In this document: positions 44,248 to 53,430 of the stretch, piece after piece
Numbering within the stretch: the stretch's first letter is position 1
Layout of the letters: every line of letters begins with the position of its first letter
Assembly (NCBI RefSeq): GCF_001718835.1
Contig: NZ_CP013444.1
Coordinates: forward strand, 2,852,001-2,916,000
Reading direction: 5' to 3'
Length of the DNA: 64,000 bases
Source: Burkholderia cepacia
GTDB lineage: Bacteria > Pseudomonadota > Gammaproteobacteria > Burkholderiales > Burkholderiaceae
Made by a program: the position numbers and the translations under genes
Notes under the pieces: generated by a model
Told to the model about the DNA's origin: nothing
Seen by the model: only the letters and a program-made list of their open reading frames with translations
Databases searched by the model: none

Positions 44248-45219
44248 ATGAAAGTATTGATCACCGGCGGCGCCGGCTTTCTCGGCCAGCGTCTGGCGCG
44301 CAAGCTGCTCGAGCGCGGCGAACTGAGCGGCCCCGACGGCCGGCTTCAGCCCATCACCGAGCTGGTGCTGCTCGACGTCGTCGCAGGCAGCGATTTCGGC
44401 GATGCGCGCGTGACGTCGATCGTCGGCGACATCGCCGAGCGCGCGGTGCTCGAACGCGCGATCGACACGCAGACCGGCGCGATCTTCCACCTCGCGGCCA
44501 TCGTCAGCGGGCAGGCCGAAGCCGATTTCGATCTCGGCATGCGGATCAACCTCGACGCGTCGCGCGCGTTGCTCGACGTGTGCCGCGCGCGTGGCCACCG
44601 GCCGCGCGTCGTGTTCACGAGCTCGGTCGCGGTTTATGGCGGCACGCTCCCCGACGTCGTGCAGGACGATACCGCGCTGAACCCGCAATCGTCGTACGGC
44701 GCCGAGAAGGCGATCGCCGAGCTGCTGCTGTGCGACTACGCGCGGCGCGGCTTCGTCGACGGCCGCGTGCTGCGGCTACCGACGATCAGCGTGCGGCCGG
44801 GCCGCCCGAACGCGGCCGCATCGTCGTTCGCGAGCGGCATCATCCGCGAGCCGCTGAACGGCGAGGAAAGCGTGTGCCCGGTGCCGGGTTCGACGCGGCT
44901 GTGGCTGCTGTCGCCGCGCGGCGCGATCGAAGCGCTCGTCGCGGGCTGCGAAATCGACAGCGCGAAGCTCGGCAACAAACGCGTGATCAACCTGCCGGGG
45001 ATTTCGGTGACGGTAGACGAAATGATCGCGGCGCTGCGCGAAGTCGCGGGCGACGAAGTCGTGAAGCTGATTCGTCGCGAACCGGACGAGCGCGTCGGGA
45101 AGATCGTCGGCAGCTGGCCGGGCCGTTGGGATACGTCGCGCGCGGAAGCCCTCGGGTTGAAGGGGGATGCGTCGTTTGTCGACGTGATCCGCGCGTATAT
45201 CGAGGATGAGCGGCGCTGA
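44248..45219 (+). CDS. denD: D-erythronate 2-dehydrogenase
   Basis: This 323-residue short-chain dehydrogenase/epimerase-type protein has the NAD motif VLITGGAGFLGQRLA at the start and the catalytic Ser (TSSVAVYGG) and Tyr-Lys (SSYGAEKAIAE). DenD oxidises D-erythronate to 2-oxo-tetronate. Together with ltnD it lets the operon use both D-erythronate and L-threonate. It is the last gene of the operon. Confidence 0.85.
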   Translation: MKVLITGGAGFLGQRLARKLLERGELSGPDGRLQPITELVLLDVVAGSDFGDARVTSIVGDIAERAVLERAIDTQTGAIFHLAAIVSGQAEADFDLGMRINLDASRALLDVCRARGHRPRVVFTSSVAVYGGTLPDVVQDDTALNPQSSYGAEKAIAELLLCDYARRGFVDGRVLRLPTISVRPGRPNAAASSFASGIIREPLNGEESVCPVPGSTRLWLLSPRGAIEALVAGCEIDSAKLGNKRVINLPGISVTVDEMIAALREVAGDEVVKLIRREPDERVGKIVGSWPGRWDTSRAEALGLKGDASFVDVIRAYIEDERR

Positions 45220-45244
45220 TTCGGTGGTCGCGCTTGCACGTAAA

Positions 45245-45278
45245 ACCCTCGCATGCCGAACGGATGCGGGGGGTCTTT
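45245..45278 (+). terminator. Probable terminator after denD
   Basis: ACCC-T-CGCAT at 45245-45254 pairs with ATGCG-GG-GGGT at 45264-45274, with one bulge. CTTTA follows. This is a plausible end for the acid-sugar operon, although the T tract is weak. Confidence 0.5.
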
Positions 45279-45357
45279 ATTGGGTCATTGTGCGGTTGAG
45301 GGGGTACAACACCGATCGTCCGAGTTCGGCCAGAAGGAGTCAATCGACCCAGCTACC

Positions 45358-45371
45358 AAAATCGTCGACAA
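45358..45371 (+). repeat. AAATCGTCGACAAT motif, copy 1
   Basis: This is the first of three copies of a near-palindromic motif (centre GTCGAC) lying 40-75 bases upstream of three consecutive small genes. It precedes the gene at 45427 by 55 bases. Confidence 0.6.
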
Positions 45372-45426
45372 TCGCTTTTTGGTATAACTGATCTCAACGC
45401 CATCAGCAATATTGAAAGGTGATTAA

Positions 45427-45849
45427 ATGAGCAAGCTTCGCTGTCAGTGTGGTTACTTGATTTGCGACAACACAAGTTCCTTGCCCTACAAAGCGTCGAT
45501 ACTCAAGGACTTGCATTGTGAGTCGTTTTCGGACTGGCTTGTGAGTGAGCTTCAAAGCTACATAACTGCAGCCGAGCAAGGAAACATTCGTGAATGGCTT
45601 TTAAGTCGCGACTATTCCGAAGAGTACATTGCCCTTCAGCTGGATCATGGAAACGTACTCTACGATCACCTACATGGGCAGTTTCTCACGATCAATCGCA
45701 CGGCATACGATTGTTCTGCATGCGGGCGAATTCACGTTGAGACGGTCGAAGACAATCGATTCGTTTCATATACGCCGGACTCGAAGAAATGCAATGGCGT
45801 CATGCGTGATCGAGTGTACAGCAAGTCTAATGCGACGAGGAATGAGTAG
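45427..45849 (+). CDS. Small zinc-ribbon-like hypothetical protein, immunity-like context
   Basis: This 140-residue protein starts with AAAGGTGA upstream of the ATG. Two Cys pairs (C6-x-C8 with Cys13, and DCSACG near residue 98) suggest a zinc ribbon. The gene is AT-richer than the neighbouring operon. It stands in a block of unrelated small genes separated by shared repeats, an arrangement seen for orphan immunity genes. No family is recognised and the immunity idea is inference. Confidence 0.55.
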   Translation: MSKLRCQCGYLICDNTSSLPYKASILKDLHCESFSDWLVSELQSYITAAEQGNIREWLLSRDYSEEYIALQLDHGNVLYDHLHGQFLTINRTAYDCSACGRIHVETVEDNRFVSYTPDSKKCNGVMRDRVYSKSNATRNE

Positions 45850-45893
45850 ACGGAGTATCCGTTAGTGAGTTCAGCACAAATCACGTCGTCGAG

Positions 45894-45920
45894 CGACCGC
45901 TTCGGGTCGACAGCCGTCCG
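45894..45920 (+). repeat. Dispersed GACCGCTTCGGGTCGACAG-type repeat, copy 1
   Basis: CGACCGCTTCGGGTCGACAG and following bases form the first copy of a short sequence also seen at 47152 and, diverged, at 54132. Similar CCGCTTTGGGTCG elements are scattered between genes in many proteobacteria; their function is unknown. Confidence 0.5.
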
Positions 45921-45968
45921 TCCATCCGGCGGGTAGCGGCCATGAACGGCCGTTCGACAACATTGCCT

Positions 45969-45982
45969 AAATCGTCGACAAT
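45969..45982 (+). repeat. AAATCGTCGACAAT motif, copy 2
   Basis: This copy is identical over 14 bases to copy 1. It lies 41 bases upstream of the gene at 46024. Confidence 0.6.
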
Positions 45983-46023
45983 TGGCTGTCGGCAACCGCT
46001 TCTAGTGCACCTCAAACTTCTCT

Positions 46024-46494
46024 ATGTATTCCATCGCTCTCGGACCGCTTACATTGTATTTTGACGCAGCGATGATCACGGTGCCGAGCAATGGCGACTA
46101 CGATTGGATGAACGAGGAATGGATCGATGTCCGACAGGAAATTGAAGTGGTTCAGTGTGGGACTTCGGCCACCGTTATTGGAGTGACGGGACGGTTTGCA
46201 CAGAAAGGCCCACATGTAATCGAGGTCCTCTCCCCGCACATCTACGCAGAAAGCGAAGTCGTTGAACACCTTCTATCGAAACCCGATACGTCCGGCATAA
46301 GCGAGGATAAGGTGCGAGGCGCCATACGTACTACGCTCTTCCCATGGGGAAAGCTCGTGTCGTTGGCCTGGAGTGAGCTAGGCTACGCACCGGGTGGCAC
46401 GGAGTATTGTCTGCTCCCGACCGGTGGTCCTGCGATCTCGACTGGGCATCTCCGGTTGGACTGGGCAGGCGTCCGTATTCGTCCTTCAGCGTGA
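46024..46494 (+). CDS. Hypothetical protein of 156 residues, immunity-like context
   Basis: This acidic, beta-rich soluble protein begins MYSIALGPLTLYFDAAMIT. It has no signal peptide or membrane segment and no recognised family. Codon use is less GC-biased than in the operons on either side. It is the second of three small genes preceded by the shared GTCGAC motif. Confidence 0.55.
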   Translation: MYSIALGPLTLYFDAAMITVPSNGDYDWMNEEWIDVRQEIEVVQCGTSATVIGVTGRFAQKGPHVIEVLSPHIYAESEVVEHLLSKPDTSGISEDKVRGAIRTTLFPWGKLVSLAWSELGYAPGGTEYCLLPTGGPAISTGHLRLDWAGVRIRPSA

Positions 46495-46623
46495 AGCGAT
46501 TTGGGTAAACAGGCTGTCAACTGAACCACCTTTCCGGCAGAGGTGAGTGTCTCTTGTGGGGCGACTTTAACCGACTGCCACAGATGGTTGCCGGCCAGGA
46601 ACGGTCGCTCGATACCTCCATTA

Positions 46624-46637
46624 GAATCGTCAACAAT
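46624..46637 (+). repeat. GAATCGTCAACAAT motif, copy 3
   Basis: This copy differs from copies 1 and 2 at two positions. It is 74 bases upstream of the gene at 46712. Confidence 0.5.
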
Positions 46638-46711
46638 TTGATGGACGGTCGCAAAGCCGTCCTCCCTTGCAACTAGGCTGCGATCGGCCAACGTCTTATC
46701 GAGCGATCACC

Positions 46712-47116
46712 ATGGCGAAGCCCATATTGACAATACTGCTGAAGAGGCCGTTTCCGGACGCTTTTCGCTTTATCGAGGCGTCGCTTCAGCCTCTTGGATT
46801 TCTGCTTGTCAATCCCGAAAGCGGGCAGGTGACGCACTGGAGTGACGACGGCGAACAGATCCCGATATCGCGCACCAAGATTAGCGATGACGCATCTACG
46901 GGAACGGTTAAGAACGTTCAGTTTTGGAAGACCAACTGCGATGATCTATTCGTGTCTTGGGCTGATACGTCATCGGGGTGGCGTTTTTCCTTTCATCTTA
47001 ACGGGGTCGCCCCGGAACTGAAGGTTGCATTGGCGACCGCGTTCTCGAATTCAGTTCTGATCGATCTCAAACTGCAGTACGAAAACGAGTGCGCTTTTAG
47101 AATCGATTTCGACTAG
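46712..47116 (+). CDS. Hypothetical protein of 134 residues, immunity-like context
   Basis: I start this at the ATG at 46712 (MAKPILTILLKRPFP); a TTG at 46667 would lengthen it without support. It is a small acidic alpha/beta protein with no signal, no membrane segment and no recognised family. It is the third of the small genes behind the shared motif, and its base composition is AT-richer than the chromosome average here. Confidence 0.55.
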   Translation: MAKPILTILLKRPFPDAFRFIEASLQPLGFLLVNPESGQVTHWSDDGEQIPISRTKISDDASTGTVKNVQFWKTNCDDLFVSWADTSSGWRFSFHLNGVAPELKVALATAFSNSVLIDLKLQYENECAFRIDFD

Positions 47117-47488
47117 CGCTACACCCAACGACCGCTTTCAGGTGAATCGAGAGGCCGCTTCGGGTCGACAAGAGCCGGTCGTGCCTGCCTGGCCGCGGCC
47201 ATTCACCACCCCCGCGTTGGGCGAGGGACGCACTGTCTCGGTTACAGCAGCACGCGGAACGTGCCACTGGGGCGTCTCGCCGACGCCACGTTGCGCGACG
47301 CGAAGAGCCGTCGGCGAGGACGAGTCGACCGAATAATTCAGGCGGTGCCGTGCCGACGGCACGTGTTGCGCAGTCTGGCGTCGTCCTGGAAGGCGCTGAA
47401 GGTGACTCCCGCATGCTGCAATGCACCCGCCGCATCGAACCCGTCATGCTAGGATTTCTGCGTTCAACGCTGGCGTCAGGAGGGCAGC
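47117..47488. repeat. Gene-free stretch with dispersed CCGCTTCGGGTCGAC repeat
   Basis: A second copy of the dispersed element lies at 47152-47178 (GGCCGCTTCGGGTCGACAAG), and a degenerate CGACCGCTTTCAGGTGAATC lies just before it at 47129. The rest is GC-rich and I see no supported gene. Confidence 0.45.
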
Positions 47489-47719
47489 ATGGACGGATTC
47501 GTCAGACATCAGATCGAAGGCACATCCGTCGAAATCGACGTGGTCCCGGTCACGCCGCGCGGCTATTGCGCGCGCTTCCGCATTTTCCGCGACGCTTCCG
47601 ACAAACCCGAATGGCATCAGGTCCACGTGTCGGACAGCGTGTTCGACACCCCTGAAGAGGCCGAAGAAGCGGCACGCTCGATGGCCGTCGAGCAGGTTCT
47701 GGCCGGCGGTGGATCGTAA
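47489..47719 (+). CDS. Small acidic hypothetical protein, 76 residues
   Basis: CAGGAGGG lies six bases before the ATG, a strong ribosome site. The product is a compact 76-residue protein with a beta-rich first half (VEIDVVPVTPRGYCARFRIF) and an acidic helix (TPEEAEEAARSMAVEQVL). No family or function is known to me. It is separate from the transporter operon that reads towards it. Confidence 0.65.
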   Translation: MDGFVRHQIEGTSVEIDVVPVTPRGYCARFRIFRDASDKPEWHQVHVSDSVFDTPEEAEEAARSMAVEQVLAGGGS

Positions 47720-47948
47720 CGTTTTTCTTCGGCGATTATTCATTCCCCTCTGCCTTTGCACGCGTGACCGGTTCTGGTCGCGCGTCTTCTCTTTACTCCC
47801 GTTGAACGCTCAACGATCAGCGCGTGCTGTTCAAAGGTAATGATGGACGGCGGTGGCGATTCGACCCGCTCCGCCGTCACCGGCAAACCGCACCCCGCCA
47901 ACCGTCTCACCTGCCAACCCGTGCCCACTGGCCGGACAGCGGTGTTAG

Positions 47949-48698
47949 TTAGCGCGCAACGGCTTCCGTGTTCCGGACGCTGCCCAGAAACCGCGTCAAC
48001 TCCACCGTCTGCGGCCGCTCGAAGATATCTTCGGCCGTCCCGGTCTCCCACACCCTGCCCTGGTGCATGAACACGATCCTGTCGCTGACAGCACGCGCGA
48101 AGTTCATCTCGTGCGTGACCATGATCAGCGTCATGTCCTCGCGCGCGAGTTGCTCGACGACGCCCAGTACCTCGCCGACGAGTTCGGGATCGAGTGCGGA
48201 CGTGATCTCGTCGCACAGCAGCACGCTCGGCTTCATCGCGAGCGCCCGCGCGATCGCGACGCGCTGCTGCTGGCCGCCCGACAACTGTTCCGGAAACGCG
48301 TCGAACTTGTCGCCGAGGCCGACGCGCTCGAGCATCAATTCCGCGATCGCGCGCGCCTGCTGGCGATGCGCCTTCTTCACGACCGACTGCGCGAGCATCA
48401 CGTTCTGTCCTGCGCTCAGGTGCGGAAACAGGTTGTACTGCTGGAACACCATCCCGACCTTGAGCCGCAGCGCTCGCAGGTCCGCGTGCCGCGCATCGAC
48501 ACGCTCGCCGTCGATCGAGATCGTGCCCGCGTCGATGCTCTCGAGCCCGTTGAGCGTGCGCAGCAACGTGCTCTTGCCCGAGCCGCTGCGGCCGATGATC
48601 GAGACGACCTGCCCGCGCTCGACGGAGAAATCGATCCCCTTGAGCACATGATGGGTGCCGAAGTTCTTTTCGAGACCACGGGTTTCAACGAGCGGCAT
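47949..48698 (-). CDS. Polar amino acid ABC transporter ATP-binding protein
   Basis: This is a 249-residue ATPase. Walker A is GRSGSGKST, the signature is LSGGQQQRVAIARAL, Walker B is VLLCDEITSALD and the switch His is in IMVTHEMNFA, all of the GlnQ/HisP type. I start it at the ATG at 48698, which has AAGGAGA upstream and overlaps the end of the permease gene. It drives the importer encoded just upstream. Confidence 0.88.
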   Translation of the reverse strand: MPLVETRGLEKNFGTHHVLKGIDFSVERGQVVSIIGRSGSGKSTLLRTLNGLESIDAGTISIDGERVDARHADLRALRLKVGMVFQQYNLFPHLSAGQNVMLAQSVVKKAHRQQARAIAELMLERVGLGDKFDAFPEQLSGGQQQRVAIARALAMKPSVLLCDEITSALDPELVGEVLGVVEQLAREDMTLIMVTHEMNFARAVSDRIVFMHQGRVWETGTAEDIFERPQTVELTRFLGSVRNTEAVAR

Positions 48699-49335
48699 GC
48701 CATCTCCTTTGCAACGTGCGCGCATAACGGGTAAGCGGATAACAGAGCGCGAAATAGATCAGCGCGACGAGCCCGTACACGACGAACGGCCGGAACGTCG
48801 CGTTCGAGATCGCGATGCCGACCTTCGTCAGCTCGGTGAAGCCGATGATCGACACCAGCGCCGTATCCTTCACGGCCTGCACGCCGAAGCCGACCGTCGG
48901 CGCGATCGCGATGCGCGCGGCCTGCGGGAGGATCACGTGACGCAACTGCTCGATATAGCTCATGGCCAGGCTCGCCGACGCCTCCCACTGCCCTTTCGGC
49001 ACCACCTCGACGCAGCCGCGCCAGATTTCCGCGAGATACGCGCTGGTGAAGAACGTGAGCCCTGCCGTGGCCGCGACCCACGGCGGAACGTCGAGCCCGA
49101 CGAGCGGCAGGCCGAAGAACACGATGAACAGTTGCATCAGCAACGGGGTGCCCTGGAATACCTCGATGTACAGCTTCGCGCTGCCGCGCAGCACCGTCGA
49201 ACTCGACACGCGCATCACGAGCAGCCCGAGGCCGACGAGGCCGCCGGACACGAACGACACGATCGACAGCACGATCGTCCAGCGCGCGGCCAGCAGCAGG
49301 TTCGCGAGAATCTGCCCGAACGTGAAATCGGTCAT
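48685..49335 (-). CDS. Polar amino acid ABC transporter permease (second)
   Basis: This 216-residue HisM/GlnP-type permease has five helices and the EAA loop near VPKGQWEASASLAMSYIEQL. It overlaps the first permease by four bases (ATGA) and the ATPase gene by 14. Confidence 0.87.
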   Translation of the reverse strand: MTDFTFGQILANLLLAARWTIVLSIVSFVSGGLVGLGLLVMRVSSSTVLRGSAKLYIEVFQGTPLLMQLFIVFFGLPLVGLDVPPWVAATAGLTFFTSAYLAEIWRGCVEVVPKGQWEASASLAMSYIEQLRHVILPQAARIAIAPTVGFGVQAVKDTALVSIIGFTELTKVGIAISNATFRPFVVYGLVALIYFALCYPLTRYARTLQRRWHAAR

Positions 49336-50018
49336 CGCGCACCTCGCACGCGGCGGGAGAACAGCCGGCGCCCCATCGTGCCGAGCGCGCCACGCAGCAG
49401 CAGCGCCATCGCCAGATACGCGAGCGTGATGACGAAATACGTCTCGAATGCGCGGAAGTTGCGCGACTGGATGTAGCCCGCCGCATAGGTCAGGTCAGCC
49501 ACCGAGATCTGCGACACCACCGCCGAACCGAGCATCGTGATCACGATCTGGCTCGAGAGCGCGGGAAACACCTTGGCGAGCGCCTGCGGCAGCACAACGT
49601 GGCGCAGCATCTGCGCGCGCGACATCGCAAGCGCGGATGCCGCCTCCAGATGCCCGTTCGGGACGGCGGCGACGCCCGCGCGCACGATCTCGACCGAGTA
49701 CGCGCCGAGATTGAGCGTCATCGCGAGAATCGCGGCCGTGTATTCGTCGATGTGCACGCCGAGCGCGGGCAATCCGAAGAAGATGAAGAACAGCTGGACG
49801 ACGAACGGCGTATTGCGGATCGCCTCGACGTACGCGCCGATCAGCGGGCGCAGCCGCATGGCCACGGGCGCGTCGGCGCTGTACGCGGCCGCGCCGAGCA
49901 CGCCGATCGCCACGCCGAGCACGGTTGCGACCGCGGTCAGCGCGAGCGTGATCGTCGCGCCGCTCGCGAACACGCCGGCGTATTCGGCAAGCTCGCCGAA
50001 TTGAAGCTGATAGCTCAT
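49332..50018 (-). CDS. Polar amino acid ABC transporter permease (first)
   Basis: This 228-residue HisQ/GlnP-type permease has the EAA loop in VPNGHLEAASALAMSRAQML. It pairs with the next gene to form the channel. The gap of 89 bases from the binding-protein gene is the only real gap in the operon. Confidence 0.87.
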   Translation of the reverse strand: MSYQLQFGELAEYAGVFASGATITLALTAVATVLGVAIGVLGAAAYSADAPVAMRLRPLIGAYVEAIRNTPFVVQLFFIFFGLPALGVHIDEYTAAILAMTLNLGAYSVEIVRAGVAAVPNGHLEAASALAMSRAQMLRHVVLPQALAKVFPALSSQIVITMLGSAVVSQISVADLTYAAGYIQSRNFRAFETYFVITLAYLAMALLLRGALGTMGRRLFSRRVRGAR

Positions 50019-50107
50019 GACGATTGAGTAAATTCGGGTTCGGACAATGACACCCGCCGCGCCGGCGGTGCCGGCCGCCGCGATGTATCAGGCGACACGG
50101 CGATCCG

Positions 50108-50914
50108 TCACAGGCCGGCCGGCAGTGGCTGGCCAAGCCACTTCCTCGACATCGCGCCCAGCGTGCCGTCCTGCTTCGCATGCGCGATCGCATCGTCGAT
50201 CTTCGCGAGCAGGCGCGGTTCGTTCTTGTTGACGCCGACGAAGCATGGCGAATTCTTGAGCACGAACTTGACCTCGGGCCGACGCGGCGGATTCTTCGCG
50301 AGAATCGCCGCCGCGACGATGTTGCCGGCGGCGATCAGTTGCACTTGCCCCGACAGGAACGCCTGGATCGTCGCATTGTTGTCGTCGAAGCGCTTGATCG
50401 TCGCGTTCGGCGCGAGCTGCGACAGCGCAATCTCCTCGAGCGCGCCGCGCGTGGCGCCGACCGTCTTGCCGGTCAGGTCGTCGGGTGCGCTCACCTTCAC
50501 GTCAGCCGGCCCGAACACGCCCTGGAAATACGGCGCGTACGCGGTCGAGAAGTCGATGACCTTCTCGCGCTCCGGGGTCTTGCCGAGCGACGAAATCACC
50601 ATGTCGACCTTGTTGGTCGTCAGGTACGGAATCCGGTTGGCGCTGTTCACGGGCACCAGCTTCAGCTTGACGCCGAGCGCCTTGGCGAGCACGCCGGCCA
50701 TGTCGATGTCATAGCCCTGCGGCTGCATGTCCGTGCCGACCGAGCCGAAAGGCGGATAGTCCTCGGGCACCGCGACGCGCAGCGCGCCGTTTTTCGCGAT
50801 GGTATCGAGCGCATCGGCATGAGCCGGCGCGGCGGCGAACAGCGCCATCACGGGTGCGGCGATCAACGCAGCCAGCCAGGTGCGTCGGGGAAACGGTCGG
50901 GTCGTCGGGCTCAC
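50108..50914 (-). CDS. Polar amino acid ABC transporter periplasmic binding protein
   Basis: This 268-residue precursor has a signal peptide ending APAHA at about residue 33 and an SBP_bac_3 fold (LRVAVPEDYPPFGSVG, KVDMVISSLGKTPEREKVIDFS). It is the first gene of the operon. The ligand is an amino acid or similar small solute that cannot be named from sequence. Confidence 0.87.
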   Translation of the reverse strand: MSPTTRPFPRRTWLAALIAAPVMALFAAAPAHADALDTIAKNGALRVAVPEDYPPFGSVGTDMQPQGYDIDMAGVLAKALGVKLKLVPVNSANRIPYLTTNKVDMVISSLGKTPEREKVIDFSTAYAPYFQGVFGPADVKVSAPDDLTGKTVGATRGALEEIALSQLAPNATIKRFDDNNATIQAFLSGQVQLIAAGNIVAAAILAKNPPRRPEVKFVLKNSPCFVGVNKNEPRLLAKIDDAIAHAKQDGTLGAMSRKWLGQPLPAGL

Positions 50915-51383
50915 GGTGAATCTTCCTTGTCTGATATGTCGTTGTCTGGCAGTGCGTAACTATTGCGCTGCCGACACAACTCCAGCAAAAACCGGGCCAT
51001 CGCCGTGAAACGCTTGCCGCACAGGCCCGAGGCGGAAATTCCGGCGAACCGCATTCCTCATTTCGGTGCATGCGCCGGCACCGGCGGCAGCGGTTGCCCT
51101 CGCAGTGCGCGCCGGCGCACCAAATTAACTGACTGGTTCATCCGTCGCCGAGGTGCCCATGCACGGATTCGAACAGGTTCAGTCCAAATTTGCATTCCGT
51201 TTGTGACGGGAATTACGGCCGAATACGTTCGCGACATACCGTGCCATTCGCCACGATCGGCGAATCGCAAGCAGGATGGGCACGCCTGATTCCGCGCCCT
51301 GGTCCTCCGGTACGAGTGGTTCCGATCGTCTCGCGATCGGGATGAACGCAATCACATCAAGATCAAAGCACGAGGACGCAATC
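50915..51383. promoter_or_regulatory. Divergent promoter region, amino acid importer and AnsP-like permease
   Basis: This is 469 bases with no supported gene between two divergent amino acid transport units. I do not see a clear operator by eye. The reading frames here lack ribosome sites. Confidence 0.4.
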
Positions 51384-52874
51384 ATGGCATCGCTTCCCGA
51401 ACCGTCGACAACGGGCGAAACCGACAAACGCAGCTGGCTCGAATCCCACGAGGCCGGCTATCACAAGACCCTCGGCAATCGACAGGTGCAGATGATCGCG
51501 ATCGGCGGCGCAATCGGTACCGGCCTGTTCCTCGGCGCGGGCGCGCGCCTGCAGGCCGCCGGGCCGTCGCTCGCGATCGTCTATCTGGTGTGCGGCGCGT
51601 TTTCCTTCCTGATCCTGCGCGCGCTCGGCGAACTCGTGATGCATCGCCCGAGCAGCGGCAGCTTCGTGTCGTATGCGCGCGAATTCCTGGGCGAGAAAGC
51701 GTCGTTCGTCGCCGGATGGATGTATTTCCTGAACTGGGCGATGACCGGCATCGTCGACATCACCGCGGTCGCGCTCTACATGCATTACTGGGCGCCGTTT
51801 TCAGGCGTGCCGCAGTGGATCTTCGCGCTCGCCGCGCTGTGCATCGTCGCGACGATGAACCTGATCGGCGTGAAGTGGTTCGCCGAGATGGAATTCTGGT
51901 TTGCGTTGATCAAGGTCGCCGCGATCGTGCTGTTTCTCGCGATCGGCAGCGTGATCCTCGGCACCGGCGGGCACGTCGCAGGCCATGACACGGGCATGCA
52001 CCTGATCACCGACAACGGCGGGTTCTTCCCGCACGGGCTGATGCCGGCGCTGGTGCTGGTGCAGGGCGTGGTGTTCGCGTTCGCGGGCGTCGAACTGGTC
52101 GGCACCGCCGCCGGCGAATGCAAGGACGCGCGCAAGGTGCTGCCGCGCGCGATCAACAACGTGATCTGGCGCATCGCGATCTTCTACGTCGCGTCGGTCG
52201 TCCTGCTGGTCTGCCTGCTGCCGTGGAGCGCGTACAAGGCGGGCCAGAGCCCGTTCGTCACGTTTTTCGGCGCGCTCGGCGTGCCCGGCATCGGCTCGGT
52301 GATGAACCTGGTGGTGTTGACCGCGGCGCTGTCGAGTCTCAACTCGGGACTGTATTCGACCGGGCGCGTGCTGCGTTCGCTCGCAATGGGCGGCTCGGCC
52401 CCGGCGTTCCTCGGGAAGATGAGCGGGCAATCCGTGCCGTATGCGGGCATCCTCGTGACGGTCGCGATCTACGTGGTCGGCGTGCTGCTCAACTACCTGG
52501 TGCCGTCGAGCGTGTTCGAGATCGTGCTGAACATCGCGTCGCTCGGCATCATCAGTACGTGGGCATTCATCGTCGTGTGCCAGACGAAGTTCCGTGCGGC
52601 GGTCGCGCGCGGCGAGGTGGACGACGTGTCGTTCAGGATGCCCGGCGCGCCCGTGACGTCATGGCTGACGCTGCTGTTCCTGTTCGGCGTGCTGGTCCTG
52701 ATGGCATTCGACTATCCGAACGGCACGTGGACGATCGCGTCGATCCCGCTCGTCGCGCTGCTGCTCGTGGTCGGCTGGAAGTGGCTGAGCGGCCGCGCGC
52801 ACCGCGCGTCGCTCAAGCCGACGATTCCGTCGGTCACGCTGACACAGCAAGTGCTCGAGAAGGGCAACAACTAA
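51384..52874 (+). CDS. ansP: L-asparagine permease-like amino acid transporter
   Basis: This 496-residue APC-family permease has 12 helices. The ATG at 51384 has GAGG upstream. The start GYHKTLGNRQVQMIAIGGA with GTGLFLGAGARLQAAGPSL is characteristic of the AnsP/CycA group and is closest to AnsP. It should import asparagine or a related amino acid with protons. Confidence 0.82.
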   Translation: MASLPEPSTTGETDKRSWLESHEAGYHKTLGNRQVQMIAIGGAIGTGLFLGAGARLQAAGPSLAIVYLVCGAFSFLILRALGELVMHRPSSGSFVSYAREFLGEKASFVAGWMYFLNWAMTGIVDITAVALYMHYWAPFSGVPQWIFALAALCIVATMNLIGVKWFAEMEFWFALIKVAAIVLFLAIGSVILGTGGHVAGHDTGMHLITDNGGFFPHGLMPALVLVQGVVFAFAGVELVGTAAGECKDARKVLPRAINNVIWRIAIFYVASVVLLVCLLPWSAYKAGQSPFVTFFGALGVPGIGSVMNLVVLTAALSSLNSGLYSTGRVLRSLAMGGSAPAFLGKMSGQSVPYAGILVTVAIYVVGVLLNYLVPSSVFEIVLNIASLGIISTWAFIVVCQTKFRAAVARGEVDDVSFRMPGAPVTSWLTLLFLFGVLVLMAFDYPNGTWTIASIPLVALLLVVGWKWLSGRAHRASLKPTIPSVTLTQQVLEKGNN

Positions 52875-52942
52875 GCCGACGCGCAATTGGGGGACGGCCT
52901 CCGGCCCGATGCAGGCCGCCTCGCGGAAAAAGAGAAAATTCA

Positions 52943-53430
52943 ATGGCACTGTTTGACGAAATGCTTGCAGGCGATCAGGTTCGCCCGCCCTACTCGCGAG
53001 TCAAGGCATGGCTCGACACGCAGAACCCCGCGAGCCTCGCCTAGAAAGCCCGCGACGCGGAGAACGTATTCCGCAAGACGGGCATCACGTTCGCCGTCTA
53101 CGGCGACGCGGACGCCGCCGAGCGGCTGATCCCGTTCGACATCGTGCCGCGCATTATTTCCGGGAACGAGTGGAATCGGCTGTCGCTCGGCATCGAGCAG
53201 CGCGTGATGGCGCTCAATGCCTTCCTCGACGACATCTACCACCGCCAGGAAATCGTGCGCGCCGGGATCGTGCCGAAGCACCTGATCGCGCACAACGACG
53301 CGTTCCTGCCCGAGATGATCGACTTCCGGCCGCCCGGCAACGTCTACACGCACATCATCGGCGTGGACATCGTGCGCACCGGCGAGAACCAGTTCTACGT
53401 GCTCGAGGACAACGCGCGCACGCCGACCGA
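52943..53430 (+). pseudogene. Circularly permuted ATP-grasp family protein, broken
   Basis: The frame starts MALFDEMLAGDQVRPPYSRV, hits a TAG at 53042-53044 (codon 34, where homologues have Gln, consistent with CAG to TAG), then continues in frame with the family sequence: VYGDADAAERLIPFDIVPRIIS, HNDAFLPEMIDFRPPGNVY and FYVLEDNARTP. It then ends where an IS66 fragment is joined. Only about 163 of some 480 residues are left. The usual partners (alpha-E and transglutaminase genes) are absent here. Confidence 0.85.
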
